A stretch of 64,000 nt of DNA. Source: Ficedula albicollis. Taxonomy: Eukaryota > Chordata > Aves > Passeriformes > Muscicapidae. A program made the position numbers and the translations under genes. The stretch covers positions 15,570,318-15,634,317 of the forward strand of contig NC_021685.1 of assembly GCF_000247815.1 (NCBI RefSeq), written 5' to 3'. How positions within the stretch are numbered: position 1 is the stretch's first letter; each line of letters starts with the position of its first letter. Shown here one piece after another: positions 1 through 12,243 of this stretch. The notes under the pieces are model-generated. The model was given only the letters and a program-made list of their open reading frames with translations, was not told the origin of the DNA and ran no database searches.

Positions 1-337
1 TGTTCTGCAGGTACAATTAAAGGAAGTTCATGGTTACTTTTTAAAAGCTACACTTCTTTTCCTAGCAATGAGAGTTCTACCCCAGGGGTCACCTTATGTA
101 CTGGTTTGAAAGCAAAACCAGTAAGAGACTCCAAGTCAGAAATACAATTTAATAGGGAAAAATAAAATCCGTGCAATAGTACAAGAGGAAAACCACTGAC
201 AGTCAGAATACAGCCTGACACCCTGCTAGTCAGGGTGGTGGTAACAGTCCAGATGAAGTGGTCTTTTTGTAGCAGTAATCGTGTAGAAAGGTGTGGTAGC
301 TCTCATCCTCTGGAAACCAGTGGGTGAGGGCTGCCTT

Positions 338-600
338 GGTGTTCCAAATCTCTGCTTTTATCTAGGTAGGAAATGCTTGGTTCCTCCTCCTGGGTGGAGC
401 ATCTCCCAATGGGATGATGTAATTTTATCAGTCATACAGTGAGACTCAATGGCCCATTGAAAGAAGATATCTTCCTGGAGGGAGGATGGGTCATGGGAAA
501 GATAAAGAACATTGACCCATCTGGTTTTTAATAAATGGCCCATTAGCAGAGGATATCTCCCACAAAGATAAGGATCACTGCTCCACCTGGTTTCAGAAGA
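338..600 (+). mobile_element. Possible LTR-like fragment
   Basis: The stretch resembles avian LTR sequence as I remember it and has a polyadenylation signal AATAAA at 530-535. It contains two imperfect 28-bp direct repeats (448-475 and 534-561) beginning aatggcccatt. No termini or target-site duplication were found, so both boundaries and class are guesses. Confidence 0.3.
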
Positions 601-835
601 TGGTGATAGAATACAGACTTTTGGGCACTTCTTTACATTGTAACCTAGGACACCTTAGAAAGTACATATTTATTGTTTCTGGCCACACAGAGATGAATAC
701 ACCTCTACTTGAAGCTGCATGCAGGGGCCAGGGAACAGTGAGCCTTTGGGAGTTACACAAAGAAGTGATTCTGAGAGGGACTCTTAGGGCTGTGTCTGGC
801 ATGTCAAGGTTTCCAAGGTATGAACAGTCAGAAAT

Positions 836-1023
836 ATGAAGAAATAACCTAAAAAGTAGAAAGAACATGAGGGGAACCTGGTTTTTCTCCATACAGAATT
901 GTAGGCTTGACCCAGAGCATTATGAAGAAATAACCTAAAAAGTAGAAAGAACATGAGGGGAACCTGGTTTTACATGAAGGGAACCTGGTTTTTCTCCATA
1001 CAGAATTGTAGGCTTGACCCAGA
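836..1023. repeat. Tandem duplication, 86-bp period
   Basis: The unit beginning atgaagaaataacc at 836 recurs at 922 and is otherwise nearly identical. The second copy contains a further about 21-bp internal repetition of atgaggggaacctgg (about 953-994), so the duplication is nested. Confidence 0.9.
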
Positions 1024-1329
1024 TTTCTGTTACCTAACACAGAAAATGCAAAGGCTTTGCATAATATACAATTTGCTGTCTGAGGGAGGTGCTGGTATTC
1101 TGAATTTAGGAGTGTCTCTGCTATTCCAAGAACAGAGGAATTATTAATACCCTTTTAAGGTACTGCAGCCATGTTTAAATCTGTTGATAGAGCGAGACTT
1201 GGAGTAAATGAAAAGCTGAGGTAGATCCACTGCACCACAAAAACACTCATAATGCTTTCAGCATCAAAAATTTGAGATGGGTACTGTTGAAAATTCTGAA
1301 AAGTGGAGTCATTTTGAGCAAGCTGGTTA

Positions 1330-1474
1330 TTGCCTCAGTTTCTTTGTCTCTATGAAATGTGGATCACAATATAAACACATTCCCATCTAAATTCCAAAGA
1401 ATGGTTTCTGTAATGCAGTGCTGATGTTCATGCGATTACTCTTCTCTTTTGTCAGCTTGGAGAGGCAGCAGGAG
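1330..1474. repeat. Left copy of a diverged direct repeat (R1)
   Basis: The sequence from tgcctcagtttc to gaggcagcaggag recurs as R2 at 2757-3543, interrupted there by an LTR at 2793-3432. Several substitutions separate the copies, so this pair is older than most duplications in the window. R1 gives the empty-site allele for the LTR insertion in R2. Confidence 0.8.
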
Positions 1475-2700
1475 TGTCCTGGGATGACTTTATGATGCTT
1501 GTATCCCTAATCGTCTGTTCTGTGTGTCGGATATTAAAATATGCAGCTTTAAGACTCGTTCCAGGAGTGAGGGAGAAGAGATATAGGGTTTGTTATCAGA
1601 GACTGCTCTTTCTCCCCTGCATCCTTCACACAGACAGTGTTGTCTGCAGTGGACAGCAGGAGAGAGCTCTCCTTTCCTCTTAGTTTTTGACTAGCTGAGG
1701 CCAAAAAATTCCCTGGATTGTGTTTTTTCTCTTTCTTGGAATTGTTTGGACCTTCTCTAGACTAAAAACCTGAAAGAGCACTGGGAGCTTGTACCTGTGG
1801 CCCACTGGGGCCTGGCCTGGGCCGTGGCATTTCCCAGTGCTGGCAAGACCGATACTGGACTGAGTGAGCAGAGCTGCAACCCATGGAAGAGACGTTCTGA
1901 ATTTGTCATCTCTTCAGAGCAGTGAAAGGTTTTGTTGTTTAGTTCTGTTCACTTTTTTTGTGCTGGAGAGTGCTGTACCTGTTAAATAAATAGGTTTTTT
2001 CCACTTCTCTCCAAGGAAATTTTTTCCCAAACCAGCTGGGGGAGAGACCGCTTGAATCTGCTTCCTAGAGAAACCCCATTTGGAAGTTCCCTCCCAAATT
2101 TGCCCTAAACCAAAACAAATACAGTAATTGGCGTTTGCTGTATGTAATTTTAGTTGTTGATGGCCTTCCCTCCCCGCTGCCAGGCAGGCAAAGGTTGGAG
2201 GGAAGAACAGGGCTGTTGTCTTTTTCCCAGGCGCTGCGGTGGGGCGGGCTCGGCTGTTTGAGCTGCTGTTTCGGGGGTCCCACGTTCTTCTTGGCTCGGC
2301 CCGGGGGCAGGACAGGGTTTGAATGTCGGCTTGATATTTACCCCATGGGCTCTTTGGCTGTGGGGTGGGGGGTGGGACTAGGATTTTAGCCACCTAGTGG
2401 GCCTCCCCTCTCCCTGTTTTTGGGGGGCTCCAGCTGTAAACAGGCCCTGTTGGGCTTCCCGAGTTTTGTGTTAGAGCTTGCTCACTTTTCTCGGCCCGGC
2501 CAGGCCCTTGGGCAGCGCAGGGCCTGTCCTCAACCAGGCTAGTTACTTGTATTGAGGCTGGAAGGGAAAAAGCTGTCTCAACGTTTTCTCATGTTTACAT
2601 GTGTGTTTCACAAAGACACGTAAACTTTTTAATTGGTGTAACACTGTGTCAGCATTAAAAATCAGACACCGATTGGTCCTTGTCAGGTCCAAAGGAGGCT
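1475..2700 (+). mobile_element. LTR retrotransposon-derived insertion, probable avian ERV LTR
   Basis: The insertion starts with TG (tgtcctggga) exactly where R1 stops matching R2. It is more GC-rich than the flanks, has AATAAA at 1985-1990, and resembles avian endogenous-retrovirus LTR sequence as I remember it. The 3' end is unresolved: it could be near 2112 (ending aaacca) or near 2691 (ending gtcca, followed by aaggag, an imperfect match to caggag before the insertion). No gag, pol or env coding region was recognised, and the open frames inside look like chance. Confidence 0.55.
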
Positions 2701-2756
2701 GCATGTTACAGTCCTGGCAGAGAAAATCTTCAGGAAATTTGTACAAACCACCACAG

Positions 2757-3543
2757 TGCCTCATTTTCTGTGTCTCTATGAAATGTGGATCATGTTACAA
2801 ATTCACGAGAAATTATGATCTCTCCAATGATTATTTATGAATAGAAGAAGCAGCAGGCAAACGGCGCTGGGTGCCAGGGAGTCACTGCTCCAGTGACGCA
2901 CGCTGCTCAGCATTAGTTCCACCTTTTTATTCAGTCTGAGTTTTCCTGGTATCCTCCTCCTTCTTCAGTTTCCTTGATTCCACATCGATGGTTGCCTTTG
3001 CACAGGCGTTGGCTCTTGCTAGGGGGTCGTCTGCCCTCTTTTGGTGGTCTTTTGGATGAAGGCTCATCGTCTTCCTCAGTTTCTTTTTGCTGACCTTTTC
3101 TTTTTGCATGCATAGTTATCAGCTATTTATATAACTATAGTTATTTGCTTAATATAGTTTTCACAATTTGCTTATTTTCGTTCTATGCAAGCAAATTATA
3201 ACCACAAGTTCCTTATTTTTATGCAAGCAGACAAAACCACAAATCCTCTTAAGCAAGCATTTCTCCTAAGCAATAATTTCTACAATTTATCTTTTGTTCC
3301 ATGCATTATTTGACACTCTTAAAATTGATTTTTATAATCATCCCAAGCACTTATTCCACTCATGATACAACATTCACATGGTTTTACTTTTATTATCACC
3401 TCGTAACATGAATCACACATACATTTTTCACAGATCACGATATAAACACACTCCCATCTAAATTCCAAAGAATGATTTCTGTAATGCAATACTGATATTC
3501 ATGTGGTTACTCTTCTGTTTTGTCAGCTTGGAGAGGCAGCAGG
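2757..3543. repeat. Right copy of the diverged repeat (R2), split by an LTR
   Basis: R2 matches R1 (1330-1474) from tgcctca through gtctctatgaaatgtggatca. It is then interrupted at 2793-3432 and resumes with cgatataaacacactccc through ggcagcaggag. Confidence 0.8.
2793..3432 (-). mobile_element. Solo LTR of an endogenous retrovirus, minus strand
   Basis: This 640-bp insertion has TGT...ACA termini and is flanked by a 5-bp target-site duplication GATCA (2788-2792 and 3433-3437). The uninterrupted R1 copy gives the pre-insertion sequence, which makes the boundaries unusually secure. Read on the minus strand it has a TATATAAATAG box (plus 3123-3133) and AATAAA (plus 2926-2931). A 5-bp duplication is typical of ERVL-like elements, but the class is not certain. 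A lysine-rich frame of about 60 codons precedes the AATAAA. Confidence 0.8.
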
Positions 3544-5060
3544 AGACAAGCATTTAACCCTAAACAGGACAGTTATTAAATTGCTGACATTGTTCACTAA
3601 TTTTCTGGTCTATGGTTAGAAATGAAATTTACCACCTGAGAGAGATTTTGCAGAGTCACTAGCTCTAGCATTAGGTTTAATGAATGTAGGTAATGCATGA
3701 CAGTAGTGATGAATTCTGGTCAGTTCTTGAAATATCTAAAAGTAAATTAGCATCAAAAATGCTGATATGTTGTGACAATTAAAAAAACCCAGAATGAACC
3801 AAACAGATGGATATTTTTCCTAACACAGCATTTAACTACATCCTTGAGAACATGTACAGGGAAATGAGAAAAATGCTGGGCTGACTTATAGAGAATTGTC
3901 TTACCCATTTAAAACATGGCACAGATAATTTTCATGTATCATCCCATGCTTGTCTCCTGGGAAACCTCCTTGCACATGAAAGTGTGGCCATTTTGTTAAA
4001 TAGCATCATCTCCTTCTGACCTCATATTGCCTGCAGCTCTAACTTGAAGTCCCCATCCCTGCTAAGATTTTGCTGTTGAGTAGTCAATTTTGAAATGCTC
4101 TTCCAGCATATTTCCCATGACCACTCTGCCTCGTGGAGAGAGTGGTAGTTTTGTTACTGATCTAGTGTTATCCTTGTAAATTGAAAAAATTAAAAGGTCT
4201 TGCCAGGTGGACAGTGAAAACTACCATGACTTTTTACCATGGTAAGTAATAGCAGTGTTGACATGTGCATGATTCTGTGGTTCTGTAGATTTTGCTGAAG
4301 GGCTGTGGGTGGATGGCCACTGCTCACATACCTGGGCTCACGAGTGGGTGAGGATGTGTAGGAGGGGACACAGCAGCCACCAGCCTCCCATGCTGCGCCT
4401 TGGGGATGGCTCTGTGCTGAACCTGCTGTGCCAGTGGTGCTTTTGCTTTATGCCAGTGTTTGCAGTCACCCCAGAGTACCTGTGCATTTAATCAAGTAAA
4501 TGCTTCCCAAGGCTCTGAATTTGATTTACTGTGTTGCAGCATGCATTGTCCTATTATTGATGTATAAAAGACTTTTAAGTAAAGCGTAGGAGTAATTCTA
4601 AAAATTGGTTGGAAAAAAGAAAGAAAAAAGTGGCTTTCTACAACAAAATGATCACTTTAAAAACTCCCTGAATTGAAGGAATGGGTCCCAGACAGGTCTG
4701 ACAGGTCTGACATATCTGACATAAACATTTAATTTCTCATCAGATGTATGTTTGCTGTGTTGGGTAGGACTGACATTTCCCAGCTGACTTTTCATCTACC
4801 TCAAATGTGAACTAGTTTTACAATGCTTCTTGGAGAAAAGAAGGTTCATGAATAGACAAGGTAACAGAAAAAGCAATGGGGGACATGTTTTCTAAATTAA
4901 ATTATAGAAGTGCACAATACAAAGAAATCCTTCTTGGTTTGGTATGTAGCCCATGTATTGATTCAACTTTCAGTGCAGTGTAAAGCATTAGAATGCAGTT
5001 CTGGCTGCACAGAATGTTAAAAGTGATCCCCACTGTCTGCGTAAGTCTAGAGGAAGCTGA

Positions 5061-5164
5061 GACCTGATTAAACTCTAATTAGAATCAGTTGAACTCAGAC
5101 TATCTTGGAAACTGATGGTCTCAAAGAGAGTCTGAGTCCAACTGATTCTACTCTGACTCAGGTC
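5061..5164. repeat. Imperfect inverted repeat (hairpin)
   Basis: The arms are 5061-5106 and 5124-5164. The best-paired part is 5081-5100 against 5130-5149, which is 20 bp with one mismatch (agaatcagttgaactcagac). The inner stem actatctt pairs with aagagagt, leaving a loop of about 17 nt. The size would suit a microRNA-like foldback or a small inverted-repeat element. No known family was recognised. Confidence 0.7.
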
Positions 5165-6162
5165 ACACCCTATCTGCTAATGGGATTGCATACAGCACCG
5201 TCCTGTTGGCACCAAGCTGTTTGGCAGGTCAGAGTCATGTATCTTCCAAATCTAATGGCTTTATTGATCATAAATGCAAATAACTTTGACTGCAGAAACT
5301 GATAGATCTTACTAGCTTTAGAATGGAAATGAAGGGACCTTGGTAAGATTTCTGAAGCTTGTCTTAAGGGAATACAGATTTAATTTATTAAAAAGCATAC
5401 TTTGCAGGAAAATATAGTAATGAAGAGGAAACTCCTTTTTTTGTTTTTGTTTGGGTTTTTTTTTTGCAGTATATGGATTAGAGTTCTGGCAACTGAGATC
5501 TGCTTACTGAGAATTTTCAAAGGATTTATTTCATTAACAGGACTGGACCAGCTGAATATTCCCTATCCAGATTTTCTATTTAGATTCCCAGCATTCAGTG
5601 TGTTATATAGCTTATCAAGCTTTCAGTTCTTGCCAGTATGATGCAGCTGATATGTCAAAAGTCTTTTGGTTGGTTTTCCTGTTTCTGTTTGGAACAGAGT
5701 TACGAATGTTCTGAAATAAGGATGAGGAAGAGAAAGGTCGTGACTGAGCATCCTAATTTTGGCACAGGAGTTTGGTTCCAGAAGGATGACTGGAGTTAAC
5801 TTAGACACCTGTTAATTTTTAATTTTAGTCATTAGATTTGACTCATTGTTATGCTTCTCTCACACATCCAATAAATTCTTAGCTAAAGCTGAGTTGAATT
5901 GATGTAGATACTGGTTTTGAAATGTTCAAGGGGAACATGGCTTCCCATTTTCAAAATCATATTCCTGCTGCCTTAATAATATATTAAAGCAATAAGAGTA
6001 TTTGGTGTCCCAAATGGATCAGATATGAAATGGGCAATACAAGTCTAACAAAATAGATGAGAGAGCGCAGAGGCCAGTCATGACATCTGGAATGTGATAG
6101 AAGGCAATTCTAAGTAATTTATTTTTCCATTGTCAAAATGAAAAAGAATTGTACTGGCTTGG

Positions 6163-7420
6163 GCATGTCAGTAGATCTGTCTGTCAGAAGAGAGAAAAGA
6201 GGAAGTAGGATCAGAAATAGCTGCAAAATGGGTTTTCCCCACAGATCTCCACTTGCAGATTAGCCTTAGCAGGGAAAAAAAAAGCAATATTTAAGAATAA
6301 ACTGCACAGAATAAACTTGTTCGAGTTTTGCCCATATCCTAAAGGATTTATACGAATAAGAAGGATCTTTTCCCAACTCCCCATTACAGCATTTTTTATA
6401 AAAAATCATCTCTAGGTGTTTTTCTTGTCTGTCCACCACAGGAGCCTTGTGTAAAGCCATTTGATGATAATAGACATTTGTAATTTGAAACCTATTTGCT
6501 GTGAATTAAAATATCTCCTAAATCTTTATTAATTTCCTCAATTAAAGACTTTGCTTGGGAATAGTTGTTCATGCAACTACAATGCAAAACCAGGTGATTT
6601 GTTCAAGACAGCTTAAACAGCCTCAGATCCAGCTGATAATTGGGCAATTTGAAACCTATTTGCTGTGAATTAAAATACCTCCTAATCTTTATTAATTTCC
6701 TCAATTAAAGACTGTTTGCTTGGGAATAGTTGTTCATGCAACTACAATGCAAAACCAGGTGATTTGTTCAAGACAGCTTAAACAGCCTCAGATCCAGCTG
6801 ATAATTGGGCAGGAGTCACACTGACACTCTGGATACACCAAGTGAAGGATGAAGATCTGTAGCTTTATATGCCTGCATGTCAGTAGATCTGTCTGTCAGA
6901 AGAGAGAAAAGAGGAAGTAGGATCAGAAATAGCTGCAAAATGGGTTTTCCCCACAGATCTCCACTTGCAGATTAGCCTTAGCAGGGAAAAAAAAAGCAAT
7001 ATTTAAGAATAAACTGCACAGAATAAACTTGTTCGAGTTTTGCCCATATCCTAAAGGATTTATACGAATAAGAAGGATCTTTTCCCAACTCCCCATTACA
7101 GCATTTTTTATAAAAAATCATCTCTAGGTGTTTTTCTTGTCTGTCCACCACAGGAGCCTTGTGTAAAGCCATTTGATGATAATAGACATTTGTAATTTGA
7201 AACCTATTTGCTGTGAATTAAAATATCTCCTAAATCTTTATTAATTTCCTCAATTAAAGACTTTGCTTGGGAATAGTTGTTCATGCAACTACAATGCAAA
7301 ACCAGGTGATTTGTTCAAGACAGCTTAAACAGCCTCAGATCCAGCTGATAATTGGGCAGGAGTCACACTGACACTCTGGATACACCAAGTGAAGGATGAA
7401 GATCTGTAGCTTTATATGCC
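6163..7420. repeat. Nested tandem duplication, 712-bp and 546-bp copies
   Basis: Copy 1 (6163-6874) and copy 2 (6875-7420) are essentially identical. Copy 1 has an extra internal tandem duplication of about 165 bp (6482-6645 and 6646-6810, starting aatttgaaacctatttgc) that copy 2 lacks. Confidence 0.95.
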
Positions 7421-9339
7421 GAGGTGTTAATTCTTAGTGTGCACATAAAGGATGATTTACATACATGTTTCTTTCATCTGTGATGTATAAGTAATAATTT
7501 AATGCAAATCATTGAATAAATTGTAGCCAGTTTCAGGAATTCTGGTAGTCATTTTAAGTGAGTGATTTCTCTTCTATAAATTTAAAATATTATTCTGGAA
7601 TACCCTGTATACAAATATCTGTATTTGTACTCTCCATGTTTGTCAGATCTTATTTACTCTGTGCAGGCTTTGGTGTCCTGCTTGGACATCTGCCTAGGTA
7701 ACTTGTAGGATTAAATATAGGCACTGAACCTTTAATTGATAAATAATACATATTTTCAAAAATATTAATTAACAGTCTATTTTGCAGAATAAACGATGTG
7801 ATATATCTGATACAACCAAACCAAATCTGGAAATAAAAACATCACTGAAACAAAATGAGGCAATTCAAAAGCAATTAGCAGCAGAATTGTTGTCCTTTTT
7901 TATTTGGTAATAAATGCTCCCACCCACTTACCAAGTGGTGGGTGCAGCCTTTCTGTAGGTCATGGCAAGCAGGTGAGGAGGGGTGGTTCAGTTCTAACAA
8001 AGTAAAGAAGTGAGAAAAGTTGTTGAAAGTAGTCTGTACTTAGCCACATTAGGCTAAAATATCTGAATCTCAGTTGAGGTTCTGACACTGAAAGTATTCA
8101 TTCTGTCTCAAAACTGTCTTTATCCTATTGCTCTGCAGTTTTGTGAGGTGTCAATGTCTGATGCCTGCAATGCACTTAGACACTTAGATCTACAGTTCTT
8201 GCAGTCCTGTACTATGCAAGAGGGCATGTGAAGTACTACCTATATGGTGCAACCTTAACTTTAACACCAATATCAAAACTGAATTTTACTATATCTGTAT
8301 TTTTGGCTTTTGGTTGGGTTTTTTCGCCTCATATTCTTGGTACCTAACTACCTGGAGTGCTGTTGACCCACTAAATTTCTCCCTGTTCTAGGGAAAAATG
8401 CTCTCATTCCTAAGTGATAAAGTCGACACTATTCAGTAATCACTACTCTATGGACATAACAGCTGCTGCAAAAGAACCATTAAAACCTTCCCCCAAGGAC
8501 TGTTCTGTAATTTTACACTGCATCTTTTAATTCTGTGCCATGTTCCAGGTCCTTATGTATTATGTCAGTTTTACCACTCTAATATCTGGAAATAGGCCCT
8601 TGGTGGTCCATGTAGGCACTCCTAAGGGCATGAATTTAACACAGTTTTAAAAACTGGCCAGTGATCTCTTTGTGTGCAGTGTGTGTGTGACCTACTGACA
8701 TCAGAACTGTGGGGAAAACAAGAATAATTCAGTCCAATTATACTTATTACATTTTCGCAGTCATATGATGGTAACTTTTTGGAATAAAAAGCAAAACCTA
8801 AAACCACTTGGGATAAGATGATAAGTTTGTTGGCAGCAGTTTTATTGTTTCTTTTAACAGCTACAGGAATCAGTAAATCAAATTATGTAAAAAAAAATAA
8901 AAACAATATAAAAATATAGATTCTTAGGAATGAAGTTATAGATCAGCACTAGGTATTAATTGAGGTCTTGTGCCATTAATATTGTAGTCAGCTTCTCCTC
9001 TGTGTGTTAAATATAAAAATTGGCTTGGGTGATGGGGTAATGAAGTACAGTTCAGGAATTATTAGTAATAAAGATTTATTTAAAATCAAGGATAAAAACT
9101 TGATGAGATACTTCTCAATCACTAGGTAGTCCTTGTTAGCCTGTTTGTCAGGGATTGAAAATAGTATTTGGCTGAAAAAAAAAACCAAAAAAACACCAGC
9201 TCTGCAACAGCAAACCAGAAGCACACATCCAGCCTTCTCATGAGGAATCAGTACCCCAGGGCACTGGCTCTGGAAAGTGATTCTCTGTCTACCCATGACC
9301 TTTTAGGGATTTGGTGGCCGGAAATGTGAACAAAAATTT

Positions 9340-9379
9340 AAAAAAAAAAAACAAAAAAAAAAAAAAAAAAAAAAAAAAA
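9340..9379. repeat. Poly-A tract
   Basis: About 40 bases of A with a single C at 9352. No retroposed body was recognised upstream, so it is treated as a simple repeat. Confidence 0.9.
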
Positions 9380-11240
9380 CAAGAGGGAAAATACAGCTGC
9401 AGGGATGAGCCCTAAAAGTCAGAAAGAGCATTCATCAAATATGACTGGGGAGCATATGATATTTATGTTGTTATGTATATATATGTGTGTGTGAATATAT
9501 TTGTGTTGCTTTTCACTCATGATAAATATTTTTTCTCTAGGACTTCAGCTAATTAGAAATTGTATTTTTATCTTCCTGGAATAAAAAAATTCTAATATAG
9601 GGTACTTTTACAGTGCAATGTACTTGTTAGAGCTAAGCATGTTATTTTAGGTGGTGAGAACTGATTAAAAACTCACCAAATTCATGTGTCTCCTTGGAAA
9701 GTTCTAGCCCTCTTCCATAGTTTGAGAGTCTGTATTTAATGTAGTGTAATATCAGAAGAACTGTTTTAAAAATGCTTTGTGTATGTGATGTATTTTATGC
9801 AGTGTGTCTTGGATGGAAACAATATACATTTCTAAGAGAAAGAAAGTGAAATAATGCACTTTTGTTTCAATGCTGACATTGTTTGAGTGAAGTAGACATG
9901 TAATTTTCCCAACCAGAATAAGTAACATGTTTGGTGAAATATTTGAAAGTAAGATTATCACATTTTCAGTGGTGATTAGTAAAGCAAAAGGACTATAAAC
10001 TCTGGATAAGTGGAGGAGATGTACTAAATCTAAACAATGTTGTTTGTTTCATACTGCTGATCATGCTCATATTGTTTCATTTTCTCGAAGTCCTGTGGTA
10101 TTTTAGCATTCTCCCGTTTATTTATTTCTTTTGAAAGGGAGAAGTGAATGCTGAAAGACAAGGATGCATTTCTCAGTGATAAAATTATGAAGTGCTCCTC
10201 TGAGTTCTTCTGCCATTTAATATAGGTAGTATTTTCTAGAGAATAATTATTACTTCAGAAAAAGATTTGAATGAATTCAGTCTAAAGCTGAGATTATTGT
10301 GGCAGAAAATTTTACTGCAGTGCAATGTATGCTGTCTGCAAGGATTTAAATTATGATGGTGTTATGGCTGAATTTTTGACACAGTGGCAGGATAGTAGGA
10401 AATGCCATCTCACTTAAGGAGCAATTTATAGAGCTACATATATAGCAGCATAATGGAGAAGATGGAGTGGAATTCTGCAGCAAAATTCTGATTCTTCTGT
10501 GATAGAAATCTTTTCCCGTGAAATAAGAGCCCAATTCTCTGGTTTTCCATGACTCTTCTCTGTTACCATGTAGATGGCACAATAGGCTGTACTTCTGCAG
10601 AGAAATGCAGAACATCTTCCCAAGAAAGATCAGAGGCATATAGATTTTAGTTTCCTCTTAAAAACCTGGTATGCTTCTTTTACCAACAATCTCAGCAACA
10701 ACAAAACTTAATGAGATTTAAGTTTTTGTGTGGGTTCTGACTCCCTGTGTTTTATCAGCTACAAAAGTTTTTTCCTCCCTTGTATTACATTTAGATAATG
10801 TTTTAGTATCATATCCTTCGTGTTCTTAACTTGTATTATGGTTATGCCTTTCATCTTTGACAAATACACTTCGTGCTTTCAGAGAGCACCATACTGTCTA
10901 AGGATTGCACACTACAGAAGCCAGGGGAAAATATCTGCATGTCATTTGATAACAAGTTCCAAATGGAGTAAGAAAAATGAGCTGTTGGCACTTAGGTTGG
11001 AATACTCAGGAAATGTTTAGGAGTAGTGTTAGAAGAGAGTATATTACAGATTCTGGGTAGCATGTGTATATTGTTTAATCTCAAATAGAGACATCAACAT
11101 CAATAAAACAGCTGTTCTTTTTTTCCCCATAATACTACACTGAGACTCTATATGCTGATTACAGTTGGAAGTTTATAGCTGATTTATAGTTGGAAAATTC
11201 AGTAGCTGAATTCTTAGATTTAATGTTGAATTTTTAAAAA

Positions 11241-11379
11241 TGCCACTTTTGGAGTTTCCCTACAGCCAACTCTTTAACTATGATCGCTCAAGGGAAGCTT
11301 TTCTGTGAATAAGATGCCACTTTTGGAGTTTCCCTACAGCCAACTATGATCGCTCAAGGGAAGTTTTTCTGTGAATAAA
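11241..11379. repeat. Tandem duplication, 74-bp period
   Basis: The unit tgccacttttggagtttccc at 11241 recurs at 11315. The second copy lacks 7 bases (about ctttaac) and has one substitution. Confidence 0.9.
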
Positions 11380-12114
11380 CAGAAGGAGGAAAAATTCTGT
11401 GAACTCACTAATTAGCAATAAATTTATTTTATTTAAAAGTAGATCTGTTAGTATGTCTATCAACCTTGACATATGTTTAAATCCAGTGTTACCTTTTAGG
11501 AGAGAGATTTATCCCACTGATGTTTTGTTCCCAGAATTTCCAGGTATTTAAAACTGGTTCTGCTGGCTGCTGCTCTCACAGGTATTTCCAGCTGTCATGC
11601 AGGAAGACTTTTTCCAAGAAGCAAAGGTGAACAGTGGGTTTAGCTGCAGTACATTATTTCAGTAATTGATTTAGAGTTCCTGACTACCTGTCACCATATA
11701 CAGAAAATTCTTATAAAGTCGTTGATAAAGAGATTCAGTCTGTTGTGCCTGTGAGCTCTTTGAATTGCTCCTGATGCTGTTAATGGGGAGTCAGTCAGTT
11801 TACAGATTCACAAGTCTGAAGCAGAATTTCACTCTGCTTTCAACAGGATATATGTGCATACATTTAGAGAAAGAATTAGATTTTGTATTTTCCTGGGCTT
11901 CAGCTCCTTTTTTGACTCCAAGTATCATGAGCTGTTAGAGCTAGAACAGGACTCAAGGGTGTCACAGAGTTCTTGTCCTACCACTCTACTCAGCAGAGCT
12001 ATCTGAAACTGTCACCCTCTTGCTCATCATGTCTGTGCATCTGTAAACCTGTAATTACAGGTCAGGGCTGCGTCCTTCCAGGGCAGAGACAAGTTTCTCT
12101 TACAGCTTATTCTC

Positions 12115-12243
12115 CACAGCTTTGCAAACCCTTTGTAGCTCCAAGCGGGAATTGTATTCTGTCTGTTTCCACATGTCACCACAGCTTTGCAAACCCTTTG
12201 TAGCTCCAAGAGGGAATTGTATTCTGTCTATCTCCACATGTCG
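12115..12243. repeat. Tandem duplication, 65-bp period
   Basis: The unit cacagctttgcaaacccttt is present twice, with about three mismatches. Confidence 0.9.

Noticed and set aside
1914..2393. 159-codon open frame on the minus strand
   Set aside because: It falls inside the LTR-like insertion, matches no known family, and overlaps other open frames in the GC-richer sequence.
2140..2540. GC-rich patch considered as a CpG-island promoter
   Set aside because: It lies within the probable LTR insertion, has no recognisable first exon next to it, and sits in the middle of a gene.
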